DNA of 58,516 nt from a virus. This document shows, one piece after another, positions 1 through 5,672 of the stretch (its first letter is position 1; each line of letters opens with the position of its first letter). The stretch covers positions 1-58,516 of IMG/VR virus record IMGVR_UViG_3300031963_000166; one strand, written 5' to 3'. Both the position numbers and the translations under genes were made by a program. The notes under the pieces were generated by a model. That model did not search any database. It had not been told where the DNA came from and was given only the letters and a program-made list of their open reading frames with translations.

Positions 1-53
1 GCGCTCTCCATGATCTGCGGCAGCCATGCTTTTTCCCCTCCAAAACCGAACAT
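1..53 (-). CDS. possible start of a truncated gene at the window edge
   Basis: On the minus strand an ATG at 51-53 opens a frame that stays open to the window edge for 17 codons, beginning MFGFGGEKAW. The frame is too short to recognise. No TAnnTTTG promoter is visible just upstream. It may be the start of a gene lying outside the window, or a chance open frame. Confidence 0.2.
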   Translation of the reverse strand, partial: MFGFGGEKAWLPQIMES

Positions 54-670
54 AATTTGGATTCCTAACGTAAATCGCATCAATTGTAACTGATTGATTC
101 TCAATAAAAGCATGACAGATTCTCCCGAGCGGAGACCATTTTATGGTTGGATTCCTGTTTGAGCATGATTTGCGTGCCTGTTGCCGAAGTGATGCCCGCC
201 CGAGCCTCCAAGAACCTGACGGCTTTATTGCAGGCCGCAGGATGGACGATGCATCTGCCTGCTTGGTTTATCCTGTGCGCAGATGAACGATCGGTTTATT
301 GTGCCCGCAGATGCCTGATCAGGGTTATTCCATTGGTCTGAGGTGTGCGGGCAATCTACATCAGCGCAAGGTGCAGGATCTCTCCTCGGCACGGGTGCAT
401 TCTATGCACGCACAGCATTACGACACTATGCACGCATAGCTTTATCTGCTATCCTCAATGAACTGACAGCTAGCTACTTATATCTACATGATTATCAGGG
501 CTTTATGTGTTTCCATTCACATCGGTACTGTCTCTCCCCGACAGCTATCTGGCTGCAAATCAATTGGTTGGCAATATATTGATCGTCAGCACGTTGGCCT
601 GACCCACCCCCTTTGCCAAGTCGACTTCGGAAGTTGCGGCGCCAGTGACGGTGTGGGGTAGACCCCCCGA
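54..670. other. non-coding stretch with degenerate short repeats
   Basis: I see no gene with support here. The open frames are short, overlap each other on both strands and lack recognisable protein character. The stretch is more GC-rich than the following genes. It holds degenerate direct repeats: a unit resembling GGTTTATnnTGTGCnCGCAGATG occurs twice around 264-325, and CTATGCACGCA occurs twice around 400-440. It could be flanking or decayed DNA, or a non-coding terminal region of the phage. Confidence 0.5.
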
Positions 671-800
671 CCACAGACAGAAAGTAATTTTTCCAACCAG
701 GGACAGAAAGTAATTTTTCCAACCACAGACAGGAGGTGTTTTTTCGAGCCAGGGGCAGAAAGTAATTTTTCGAACCAGGAACAGAGCGGTGATTTTTGTA
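671..800. repeat. five tandem 26-bp repeats
   Basis: Five head-to-tail units of exactly 26 bp start at 671, 697, 723, 749 and 775. Copies 1, 2 and 4 are close to CCAGGGACAGAAAGTAATTT followed by TTCCAA; copies 3 and 5 are more diverged. The array ends about 80 bp before a strong promoter. Iteron-like arrays of this kind occur at replication origins or as binding arrays, but this one could also be a neutral minisatellite. The repeat itself is certain; its role is not. Confidence 0.9.
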
Positions 801-880
801 CCGGTATTCACGGTGTATGTTTTTCGGCGGTTGATTCGTTGACCCGTATTGGGTCGCTGGCCAAAAAAAATCAATTTTTT

Positions 881-912
881 TTTGCAAACAATGGCATTTT
901 GTGCTATGTTTG
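881..912 (+). promoter_or_regulatory. Bacteroidetes-type promoter
   Basis: TTTG at 881-884 and TATGTTTG at 905-912 are separated by 20 nt. This matches the Bacteroidetes consensus (-33 TTTG, -7 TAnnTTTG). The predicted start of transcription lies just before the ATG at 927, giving a very short leader. It would drive the two small basic proteins. Confidence 0.75.
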
Positions 913-926
913 TCGAAAATAATTTT

Positions 927-1187
927 ATGAACGGTAAGCCAAAGAAAAAGACTACCGAGGGAGCTAACCAGGGCATGTCTTGTAGCAAGGATGGTTGTGG
1001 CGCGGTAAAAACTAACTCAAGCGTTGGTACCAACCGTCAGAACGCTGCTGGGGCAAAAGGTTTATCTTCCCGCCCTCAGTACGGCTCGAAGGTAGTTACC
1101 CCTCGGCAGGCTGAGAAGAGGGCTCAGAAAATGGCAAAAATTAGGTCTTCGGCTCCGTCTGGCAAGTCAAACAGGGATAAATTTTAA
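927..1187 (+). CDS. small basic hypothetical protein
   Basis: An 86-residue lysine- and serine-rich protein of unknown function. It is strongly basic at both ends (PKKK near the N-terminus, a run of Arg/Lys after residue 55) and has a pair of cysteines in CSKDGC. I chose the ATG at 927 because the promoter -7 box lies at 905-912; the in-frame codons further upstream would fall before the transcript begins. It is followed after 3 nt by a second basic protein in the same operon. Composition suggests nucleic-acid binding, for instance DNA compaction or a very early host-directed role, but no family is recognised. Confidence 0.65.
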   Translation: MNGKPKKKTTEGANQGMSCSKDGCGAVKTNSSVGTNRQNAAGAKGLSSRPQYGSKVVTPRQAEKRAQKMAKIRSSAPSGKSNRDKF

Positions 1188-1190
1188 AAC

Positions 1191-1460
1191 ATGAAGAAAG
1201 GAAACCCACAAAAGAAAGCGGAGAGGATCGACTCTCGGGCGTCAAAGAAAATGGACAAGGCCAAGTCTACATGGAATAAGGCAGAGGCCATGAGAAAGTC
1301 CCCCGTTGGATCCAACCGAACGTTTGCTCAGGAGGATTTCGGGAAAATGGCTCACCAGGTCAAGACCGAGAGGCTGTACGCAAAATCTGCAAGGCAGGCC
1401 GACAAGGCAAAAGAGTTGAAGACCCGGGCGGGGATCGTCAGAGCCGGGTCAAAGAAGTAA
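1191..1460 (+). CDS. small basic hypothetical protein
   Basis: An 89-residue protein, about one third Lys, Arg or His and largely predicted helical, with repeated AxKAK-like segments (MDKAKSTWNKAEAMRK, ARQADKAKELKTRAG). It starts 3 nt after the previous basic gene and shares its promoter at 881-912; an intrinsic terminator follows at 1506-1534. No family is recognised. The charge pattern fits a DNA- or RNA-binding accessory protein made from a short early plus-strand operon that faces the minus-strand early block. Confidence 0.65.
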   Translation: MKKGNPQKKAERIDSRASKKMDKAKSTWNKAEAMRKSPVGSNRTFAQEDFGKMAHQVKTERLYAKSARQADKAKELKTRAGIVRAGSKK

Positions 1461-1505
1461 AGGCTTTTTTCATAGTTGAATTAAGGATAGGTTTTGGTAG
1501 CAATG

Positions 1506-1534
1506 AAAAGCCCCTCAAACGTGAGGGGTTTTTT
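1506..1534. terminator. intrinsic terminator, possibly bidirectional
   Basis: The stem CCCCTCA (1511-1517) and TGAGGGG (1522-1528) with loop AACG is followed by six T on the plus strand (1529-1534). On the minus strand the hairpin is followed by CTTTT. It ends the plus-strand pair 927-1460 and lies between convergent genes, so it may also end the minus-strand run that finishes at 1610. Confidence 0.85.
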
Positions 1535-1609
1535 CATCCATATCCACCCCAATCGGGCGTACTTGTGCAGGTTTGTCATCCATAGCCAATAGTTATCGGC
1601 AAATAAATT

Positions 1610-1810
1610 TTACTTCCTATCCCTCTCCGAAATGAACCTTGCATCGCCTTGTAAATACTTTACTGCATCCCAAAGGTCATCTAATACTATTGTCCCAAGT
1701 GGTAGCAAATTACCTTTACCATCTTTTACACCTGACAAGTAAATTGCAAGGTCACTTAGCGATTTTGTGTTAATCATTTTTCTTTCTTGAACTGGTTGTT
1801 TGTCTTCCAT
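1610..1810 (-). CDS. hypothetical protein, last gene of the cassette-like array
   Basis: A 66-residue protein of unknown function with a hydrophobic centre (LSDLAIYLSG and LLPLGTIVLDDLWDAVKYL). It is the last gene of the minus-strand accessory block and lies downstream, in the reading direction, of the inverted repeat at 1841-1948. The spacing between ORF and attC-like repeat is the same as for the next two ORFs, so it is best read as a member of the same cassette-like series. No Shine-Dalgarno sequence is visible. Confidence 0.5.
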   Translation of the reverse strand: MEDKQPVQERKMINTKSLSDLAIYLSGVKDGKGNLLPLGTIVLDDLWDAVKYLQGDARFISERDRK

Positions 1811-1840
1811 AATCCGTAAAATTTATCAGCCTATAACATA

Positions 1841-1948
1841 CGCTATACAAAAGTGGGGCTGTGTGCCAAATCTGTATAGTTGTGCATCTAATTTGCTTTT
1901 GTGCGGTAAGCAAGGGTTATGCATCTTATTCCCCACCTTCGTATAGCG
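1841..1948. repeat. attC-like imperfect inverted repeat (site A)
   Basis: CGCTATACAAAAGTGGGG (1841-1858) and CCCCACCTTCGTATAGCG (1931-1948) are complementary at 16 of 18 positions with a 72-nt centre. The outer flanks (CTATAAC on the left, CCGTTAGC on the right) extend the symmetry loosely. On the minus strand the site begins 14 nt after the stop of the ORF at 1963-2352, the position of an attC site in an integron cassette. The R'' and R' boxes are only partly canonical. Confidence 0.6.
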
Positions 1949-1962
1949 TTTTGCCGTTAGCT

Positions 1963-2352
1963 TCAATTGCCTGCCAACGCACGTTTATCCGTTAAAAATT
2001 TCATTAATAAATAAACACCATCATTTACGCCTGACCAATAGAAATCTTTATCTAAAGTCGGGTTTGCTTTGTGCCATTCATTTATAAAATCGTCAACAAG
2101 TTTTTTAGCTTCTTCATGGTTAGGTAACTTATTATGTTCTTCAATAATTGCTGCCGTTAATTCACGAGCTTTACCAAGTGAAATATTTTCATTGTGAACG
2201 TGTCCCCAAACATCTTGAATAATCCAACAAGCAGGTAAATGTTTGTGATAAATCGGATTTAAAACTTGTCCCGATTTTTGGCGTTCCATTAATTCTTCTA
2301 CGGTAATTTCTTTATCAAACCCGTATTTTTCGTGTAATTCTTCTACTGTCAT
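1963..2352 (-). CDS. hypothetical protein in a cassette-like unit
   Basis: A 129-residue protein of unknown function. It begins MTVEELHEKYGF and has aromatic clusters (ACWIIQDVWGHVH, DFYWSGVNDGVYLLMKF) but no signal peptide or membrane segment. It is flanked on both sides by imperfect inverted repeats (2415-2472 before its start, 1841-1948 after its stop), so ORF plus downstream repeat has the layout of an integron gene cassette. The ATG is preceded by an A-rich leader without a Shine-Dalgarno sequence. Confidence 0.65.
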   Translation of the reverse strand: MTVEELHEKYGFDKEITVEELMERQKSGQVLNPIYHKHLPACWIIQDVWGHVHNENISLGKARELTAAIIEEHNKLPNHEEAKKLVDDFINEWHKANPTLDKDFYWSGVNDGVYLLMKFLTDKRALAGN

Positions 2353-2414
2353 TTGTTTATTTATTAATTGTTAATATTCATTCTAAAGCCAACGCAATGC
2401 AACTAAAGCTAACA

Positions 2415-2472
2415 GCACCTAAACCGCAACTCCGCTACGCTCCGCAGCGTTTAGCTGCAAACCGTTAGGTGC
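2415..2472. repeat. attC-like inverted repeat (site B)
   Basis: A 58-nt site bounded by perfect 8-bp arms GCACCTAA (2415-2422) and TTAGGTGC (2465-2472). An inner hairpin CGCTACG-CTC-CGCAGCG lies at 2433-2449 and pairs at 6 of 7 positions. On the minus strand it starts with ACCTAAC, matching the RYYYAAC R'' box of attC sites, and ends with GTTTAGGT, one base longer than a GTTRRRY R' box. It lies 4 nt after the stop of the ORF at 2477-2863. GCAATGC occurs just outside both ends. Confidence 0.65.
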
Positions 2473-2476
2473 AATG

Positions 2477-2863
2477 CTATCCGACTGACAACTCAAAATA
2501 ATAATGACCTCCAGTTCGCCACATGACATATCTCATTTGAAAGTGAGTAAGCCACATATTAGATGTGATGGCTGCAATAGTTTCTTCGTTGCCACTCCAT
2601 CCACCTGTATGTAATTCAAGTTTGTGTATGCCTTTGTATTTTCTGTGCAAAACAAATCCCCAATCTGACATATACCACCCATCAACAAGAACCTTTTTTA
2701 CAAAAGTGAGCAAAGGCAAACTTTCATCTGGCTTGTAAGTTTTAATAAATTGCAGCCATTCCTCCGTTGGATAACCTTCATCATCCAAAAGCACGGCAGG
2801 TAACACAGTGTTGCCGTCATTGCTGGCTTCTGTGCTATTTTGAAAGTTTTGTTCTGTATTCAT
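2477..2863 (-). CDS. hypothetical protein in a cassette-like unit
   Basis: A 128-residue protein of unknown function. After a polar N-terminus it contains LLDDEGYPTEEWLQFIKTY, then an aromatic-rich C-terminal half (DGWYMSDWGFVLHRKYKG, HTGGWSGNEET) ending in alternating aromatic residues. It looks soluble. It is flanked by the inverted repeats at 2890-2931 (upstream) and 2415-2472 (downstream), giving an ORF-plus-repeat unit. Its character resembles hypothetical proteins commonly carried in Bacteroidetes integron cassettes, which is an impression rather than a database match. Confidence 0.65.
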   Translation of the reverse strand: MNTEQNFQNSTEASNDGNTVLPAVLLDDEGYPTEEWLQFIKTYKPDESLPLLTFVKKVLVDGWYMSDWGFVLHRKYKGIHKLELHTGGWSGNEETIAAITSNMWLTHFQMRYVMWRTGGHYYFELSVG

Positions 2864-2889
2864 CTTTCGTTTTTCAATTAAACATTTGT

Positions 2890-2931
2890 GCTAATAAACC
2901 GCCACTGCAGCAATGCCTTAACGTTAGTAGC
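2890..2931. repeat. attC-like inverted repeat (site C)
   Basis: A 42-nt site with outer arms GCTAATAA (2890-2897) and TTAGTAGC (2924-2931), pairing at 7 of 8 positions, and an inner hairpin CACTGC-A-GCAATG at 2903-2915 (5 of 6). It lies 16 nt after the stop of the ORF at 2948-3169 on the minus strand. It is the third spacer with CGTTAG at the same end and the same position relative to a stop codon. Confidence 0.5.
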
Positions 2932-2947
2932 AAGCGGGCGGACACTC

Positions 2948-3169
2948 TTAATCATTTGCTTTACTCGCTTCGTTAATTCTTTGGTTAATCATCTGGTAGA
3001 TTTCATCTACAAGAGTATACTCTTTTTTGTTGAGTTCTCTGTACTTCCAGATTTGTCTAATATCCTCTCTGATATTATGCAAAGCAATGTAGTACTCCTG
3101 TCCATTAATAGCATAGCGGAAGTCATCTCCATCTTCAGGAAGATTAAACTCTAGTATTGCTTTACTCAT
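2948..3169 (-). CDS. small phage protein of the AILEF-LPED family
   Basis: A 73-residue protein beginning MSKAILEFNLPEDGDDFRYA. This N-terminal signature is shared with the protein at 9948-10151 and is common among small uncharacterised phage proteins. I chose the ATG at 3167-3169 because it gives this family start; a longer frame adds nine residues and would start inside the preceding small ORF. It overlaps that ORF (3162-3290) by 8 nt, so the two are probably coupled. Function unknown; the fold is probably mostly helical. Confidence 0.75.
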   Translation of the reverse strand: MSKAILEFNLPEDGDDFRYAINGQEYYIALHNIREDIRQIWKYRELNKKEYTLVDEIYQMINQRINEASKAND

Positions 3170-3290
3170 TTTTTTTTGAAATATAAAACTTGTCAAACAG
3201 ATATGCTATTATTCTAATAAGAATTTGTAGAATTAAAAATATACCAAACGGTAAACCGAACATAATAACTACTAATTCTTCTATTGTCAT
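3162..3290 (-). CDS. 42-residue single-pass membrane peptide
   Basis: A short ORF of 42 residues starting MTIEELVVIMFG, with a hydrophobic stretch from about residue 7 to 32 (LVVIMFGLPFGIFLILQILI) and a positively charged C-terminus. It has the best ribosome binding site in the block: GGAGGTGACAA lies directly before its ATG, inside the last codons of the upstream gene, whose stop overlaps its start as ATGA. The stop lies 8 nt inside the next gene. Phages often encode single-pass peptides of this size for membrane-directed or host-takeover roles; the specific job is unknown. Confidence 0.65.
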   Translation of the reverse strand: MTIEELVVIMFGLPFGIFLILQILIRIIAYLFDKFYISKKNE

Positions 3291-3559
3291 TTGTCACCTC
3301 CTTCATTTTTTGTAGTTAAAGTACATCTACTACCTGGTAAACTTGTTGTGTTAAGCATCTCAAGGTGATCCACAGAAGCAGTAAGTGTCACAGACTTGTG
3401 CTGGTCATCATGTGGAATACTCTTGTTGTCTCTAATCCTTTCAAGATTACCCAGTTGTTTTTTAAAGGCATCAAGTTCCGCACTTAGAATCATCTTTTCG
3501 TTTTGCAGGTTCTTGATATGCTCTTCACAATCTCTAATTGCAAATTCTATCTTGTTCAT
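3287..3559 (-). CDS. small coiled-coil hypothetical protein
   Basis: A 90-residue protein whose first half is a predicted coiled coil (EFAIRDCEEHIKNLQNEKMI then ELDAFKKQLGNLERIRD), followed by a polar tail ending in GGDK. The final codons GGA GGT GAC AAA supply the Shine-Dalgarno sequence of the next gene and its TGA overlaps that start. Its own start overlaps the stop of the gene at 3556-4173. Function unknown. Confidence 0.7.
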   Translation of the reverse strand: MNKIEFAIRDCEEHIKNLQNEKMILSAELDAFKKQLGNLERIRDNKSIPHDDQHKSVTLTASVDHLEMLNTTSLPGSRCTLTTKNEGGDK

Positions 3560-4173
3560 TGTTTAGATTGTTTAAGTGATTGAATAACTCTTTCTTTTGC
3601 TTTAGCTGATAAAACAGTACAATTCATAGCTTCCCTAACTTGTTCCTCTGTATATAGAGTTTCTTTGGCTTTGTTGTAACCTGCTTTGAATGCTTTTCTT
3701 ATTAAAGAAGAATTTGGATATAAATCATCATTTAATGGATAAAATTCCTCAGCCAACTTCTCTACATCTTCCACCATCTTCCCGACATCAGGAACATGGT
3801 TGACCATTTCGTTGACCTCACCAATATGGTTTATCATCTTGTTGCTGTCACCAAGTTGATCAATGACTTCATCCCATGCATCATAATTATTAACCGCATA
3901 TACCTCGCTGGTGTCAACAGGATGATGAATTAGTTTGGCATAGGTTAATCCATTTACGCCTACTTCACCATTTTCCCATTCTGTAACCATATCAAAATTT
4001 ATTTCTTTACCATCCCAATCAACTGAGTAATCACCATAGTCAATGCAGGTTTTCACATCAGCGGGATGCAATGGAAATGTTCCCCACCAAGACTTGTAAC
4101 CTATTGGTGTTTTTTCTGCTACTTTATGTTCCACCACCCACCCTTGGTCTGTTTTCACTAATGTTCCTTTCAT
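3556..4173 (-). CDS. hypothetical early phage protein with decapeptide repeats
   Basis: A 205-residue protein. Residues 1 to about 110 look like a beta-rich domain with many aromatics (GYKSWWGTFPLHPADV). The centre holds three successive near-decapeptide units (NKMINHIGEV, NEMVNHVPDV, GKMVEDVEKL) that suggest a short helical or coiled repeat. The C-terminus (LIRKAFKAGYNKAKETLYTEEQVREAM) matches a tail common in small Bacteroidetes phage proteins, as I recall. Its start is coupled to the upstream gene: GAGGAGGT lies 6 nt before the ATG. Function unknown. Confidence 0.75.
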   Translation of the reverse strand: MKGTLVKTDQGWVVEHKVAEKTPIGYKSWWGTFPLHPADVKTCIDYGDYSVDWDGKEINFDMVTEWENGEVGVNGLTYAKLIHHPVDTSEVYAVNNYDAWDEVIDQLGDSNKMINHIGEVNEMVNHVPDVGKMVEDVEKLAEEFYPLNDDLYPNSSLIRKAFKAGYNKAKETLYTEEQVREAMNCTVLSAKAKERVIQSLKQSKQ

Positions 4174-4409
4174 AGTTTTACCTCCTCATAAGTTGCTTCA
4201 AATATTTCCTTGTCAACTAACCACCTTTCCCCCTTGATCCCGACACACAAGTAGTGCTTGCCAAACTCGCCAATGTGATAAGGGTTTTCTAGTGTTTTGA
4301 TGTATGGCAGGTCACCACCAAACTCTTCGGTGTGAAGGATAAACCCATCCTCGTCCCCCTGTTCAAATAACTTAGCTTGTACTGTTGCTGTTTTTCTATA
4401 CGTTTTCAT
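4170..4409 (-). CDS. hypothetical small phage protein
   Basis: A 79-residue protein beginning MKTYRKTATVQAKLFEQGDE, predicted beta-rich, with GEFGKHYLCVGIKGERWLVDKEIF near the C-terminus. It resembles a small phage family in which a short beta protein ends with a segment that must be supplied or held (ERW-LVD-F). It overlaps both neighbours by 4 nt (ATGA), and its last codons carry the Shine-Dalgarno sequence of the following gene. Function unknown. Confidence 0.75.
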   Translation of the reverse strand: MKTYRKTATVQAKLFEQGDEDGFILHTEEFGGDLPYIKTLENPYHIGEFGKHYLCVGIKGERWLVDKEIFEATYEEVKL

Positions 4410-4720
4410 AGCTTTTGTATTTCTTGTTCTACTTGTTCTAAATACTCCAACATATCATACCCCGTCATGTGGTCTGGGTGTTCACCTTCAAAGGTAAATT
4501 TGCGTTCTCCAATGGCATCAAAGGCAAAATATTCAGGTTTGTGGAGTCCATCAAAGATGCCTTTCATGTGCTTTACTGCTATCAAAGCACATTGCTTGGC
4601 TTGATATAAACTCATTTCTGTGCAATCACAATATCTTTTATTTGGAAAATGCTCAATACCACAATGCTCTGTATTGTACATCTTATCTACTAATTCTTCT
4701 GCATATTGTTTTGGATTCAT
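4406..4720 (-). CDS. hypothetical early phage protein
   Basis: A 104-residue protein beginning MNPKQYAEELVDKMYN. It contains a cysteine/histidine-bearing segment (HCGIEHFPNKRYCDC) and a helix AKQCALIAVKHMKGIFDGL of a kind I recall in many small Bacteroidetes phage proteins. The Cys/His spacing could bind a metal but does not form a standard finger. It is preceded by GGAGGTGACAA from the upstream gene and overlaps both neighbours by 4 nt. Function unknown. Confidence 0.75.
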   Translation of the reverse strand: MNPKQYAEELVDKMYNTEHCGIEHFPNKRYCDCTEMSLYQAKQCALIAVKHMKGIFDGLHKPEYFAFDAIGERKFTFEGEHPDHMTGYDMLEYLEQVEQEIQKL

Positions 4721-4941
4721 TTGTCACCTCCGTATGTTTCGTTGTAAAAATCTTCAATTGTCATTTCACCAACTTCATATATCTGCCTAAGATAGTTGTT
4801 AGTAAATTGAATCATCTGCTCCTTGTCCATTTCTTTGGCTTCTGCTAAACACTTTCTAAAATGCTCTCTTTCTTTTGGGTCAGAGAACTCAAGGAATGGT
4901 AATAAATGTGCAAATAACCACTCTACTGCTGTTTGTTTCAT
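4717..4941 (-). CDS. hypothetical early phage protein (MKQTAVEWL family)
   Basis: A 74-residue protein starting MKQTAVEWLFAHLLPFL, with a helical centre (RKCLAEAKEMDKEQMIQF) and the ending MTIEDFYNETYGGDK. The N-terminal MKQTAVEWL and the AKEMDKEQ helix are features I recognise from small proteins widely found in Bacteroidetes phages; their function is unknown. Its last codons GGA GGT GAC AAA form the Shine-Dalgarno sequence for the next gene, the same junction as at 3287. It starts 2 nt after the stop of 4944-5213. Confidence 0.8.
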   Translation of the reverse strand: MKQTAVEWLFAHLLPFLEFSDPKEREHFRKCLAEAKEMDKEQMIQFTNNYLRQIYEVGEMTIEDFYNETYGGDK

Positions 4942-4943
4942 AA

Positions 4944-5213
4944 TTATTTGTATTTTCTTATTAGTTCAAACGTCTTTTTTATATCCGTCCAATTGAGATG
5001 TATCTCCTCGCCACGCCTAACAGGATACCACGCTATGGTGTATCCGTGGTTAGCGTTGTAGAAGTCTTCCCTCTTTATAACATTGCCGTTAACCTTGTTA
5101 AGATATATCCAAGGTATGTTTCCTACAAGCTCAATGTTGACTCCTATCTTCTGAAGTCTCCTTACGAAAACACTCAGTTCATTTTCATCCTCCTGTTTAA
5201 GAAAATTTTTCAT
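4944..5213 (-). CDS. hypothetical early phage protein
   Basis: An 89-residue protein. Its core GVNIELVGNIPWIYLNKVNG followed by HGYTIAWYPVRRGE is a signature of a small phage family of unknown function. I chose the ATG at 5211-5213 (MKNFLKQED). The frame stays open further upstream, but that part would overlap the previous gene by 76 nt and does not resemble the family. The protein looks beta-rich and soluble. Confidence 0.75.
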   Translation of the reverse strand: MKNFLKQEDENELSVFVRRLQKIGVNIELVGNIPWIYLNKVNGNVIKREDFYNANHGYTIAWYPVRRGEEIHLNWTDIKKTFELIRKYK

Positions 5214-5263
5214 TTTTCGGTGCAAGGGTACTGCATATATATATCTATCCGTTAGCGGCAACC

Positions 5264-5551
5264 TCACAGAAACTCCTCCACCTTGTGAGTGTCTAACCCA
5301 GTATAAGTGTGTATTAGTTTCCGTAAAGCCAAACCGCAACTTTCTGCCATTTTCATTCTATCCTCAACTGACATACCATCGTAATCTTGGTTGTCATACA
5401 TTTTGTCCATCAATGCAGTTTGGAAAATAATAGTAGCGTTCATGAAATCCCTGTTGGAATAATTAGGCTTGTTTTCATTCCCTTTTGCTTCTGCATTTTG
5501 CGTTAGCAAGTCGTTTGCTATTGCTTCAAGTGTTGTTTTATAACTTCTCAT
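5264..5551 (-). CDS. hypothetical early phage protein
   Basis: A 95-residue helical protein. The segment FQTALMDKMYDNQDYDGMSV and the C-terminal SCGLALRKLIHTYTGLDTHK resemble a small family I recall from Bacteroidetes phages (function unknown). It is the first gene of the dense minus-strand early block. Its ATG lies only 19 nt downstream of the terminator hairpin at 5571-5610, with no visible promoter between, so its transcription must start within or beyond that hairpin or pass through it. Confidence 0.75.
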   Translation of the reverse strand: MRSYKTTLEAIANDLLTQNAEAKGNENKPNYSNRDFMNATIIFQTALMDKMYDNQDYDGMSVEDRMKMAESCGLALRKLIHTYTGLDTHKVEEFL

Positions 5552-5570
5552 TGTGTATTAATTTGTGAAA

Positions 5571-5610
5571 AAGGGCAGCCGCCAACAAGTGCTATGCAAT
5601 ATGGCGGCTG
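5571..5610 (-). terminator. intrinsic terminator
   Basis: CAGCCGCC (5576-5583) and GGCGGCTG (5603-5610) form a perfect 8-bp stem with a 19-nt loop; on the minus strand the stem is followed by CCCTTTTT. It follows the gene at 5673-6701 and lies directly ahead of the gene starting at 5551. Confidence 0.7.
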
Positions 5611-5672
5611 ACGTGCTTCGGTTAAACATTTTACTTAATTCAACTGTGGTGCACGGATTGCTGTTTGCTGAC

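Noticed and set aside
560-1033. Long minus-strand open frames across the 26-bp repeat array
   Set aside because: The frames read through the tandem repeats and the plus-strand promoter and have no protein character; the repeat itself creates the openness.
3360-3380. DnaA box-like sequence (GATCCACA)
   Set aside because: A single partial match to TTATCCACA inside a gene is expected by chance and is not near a repeat array.
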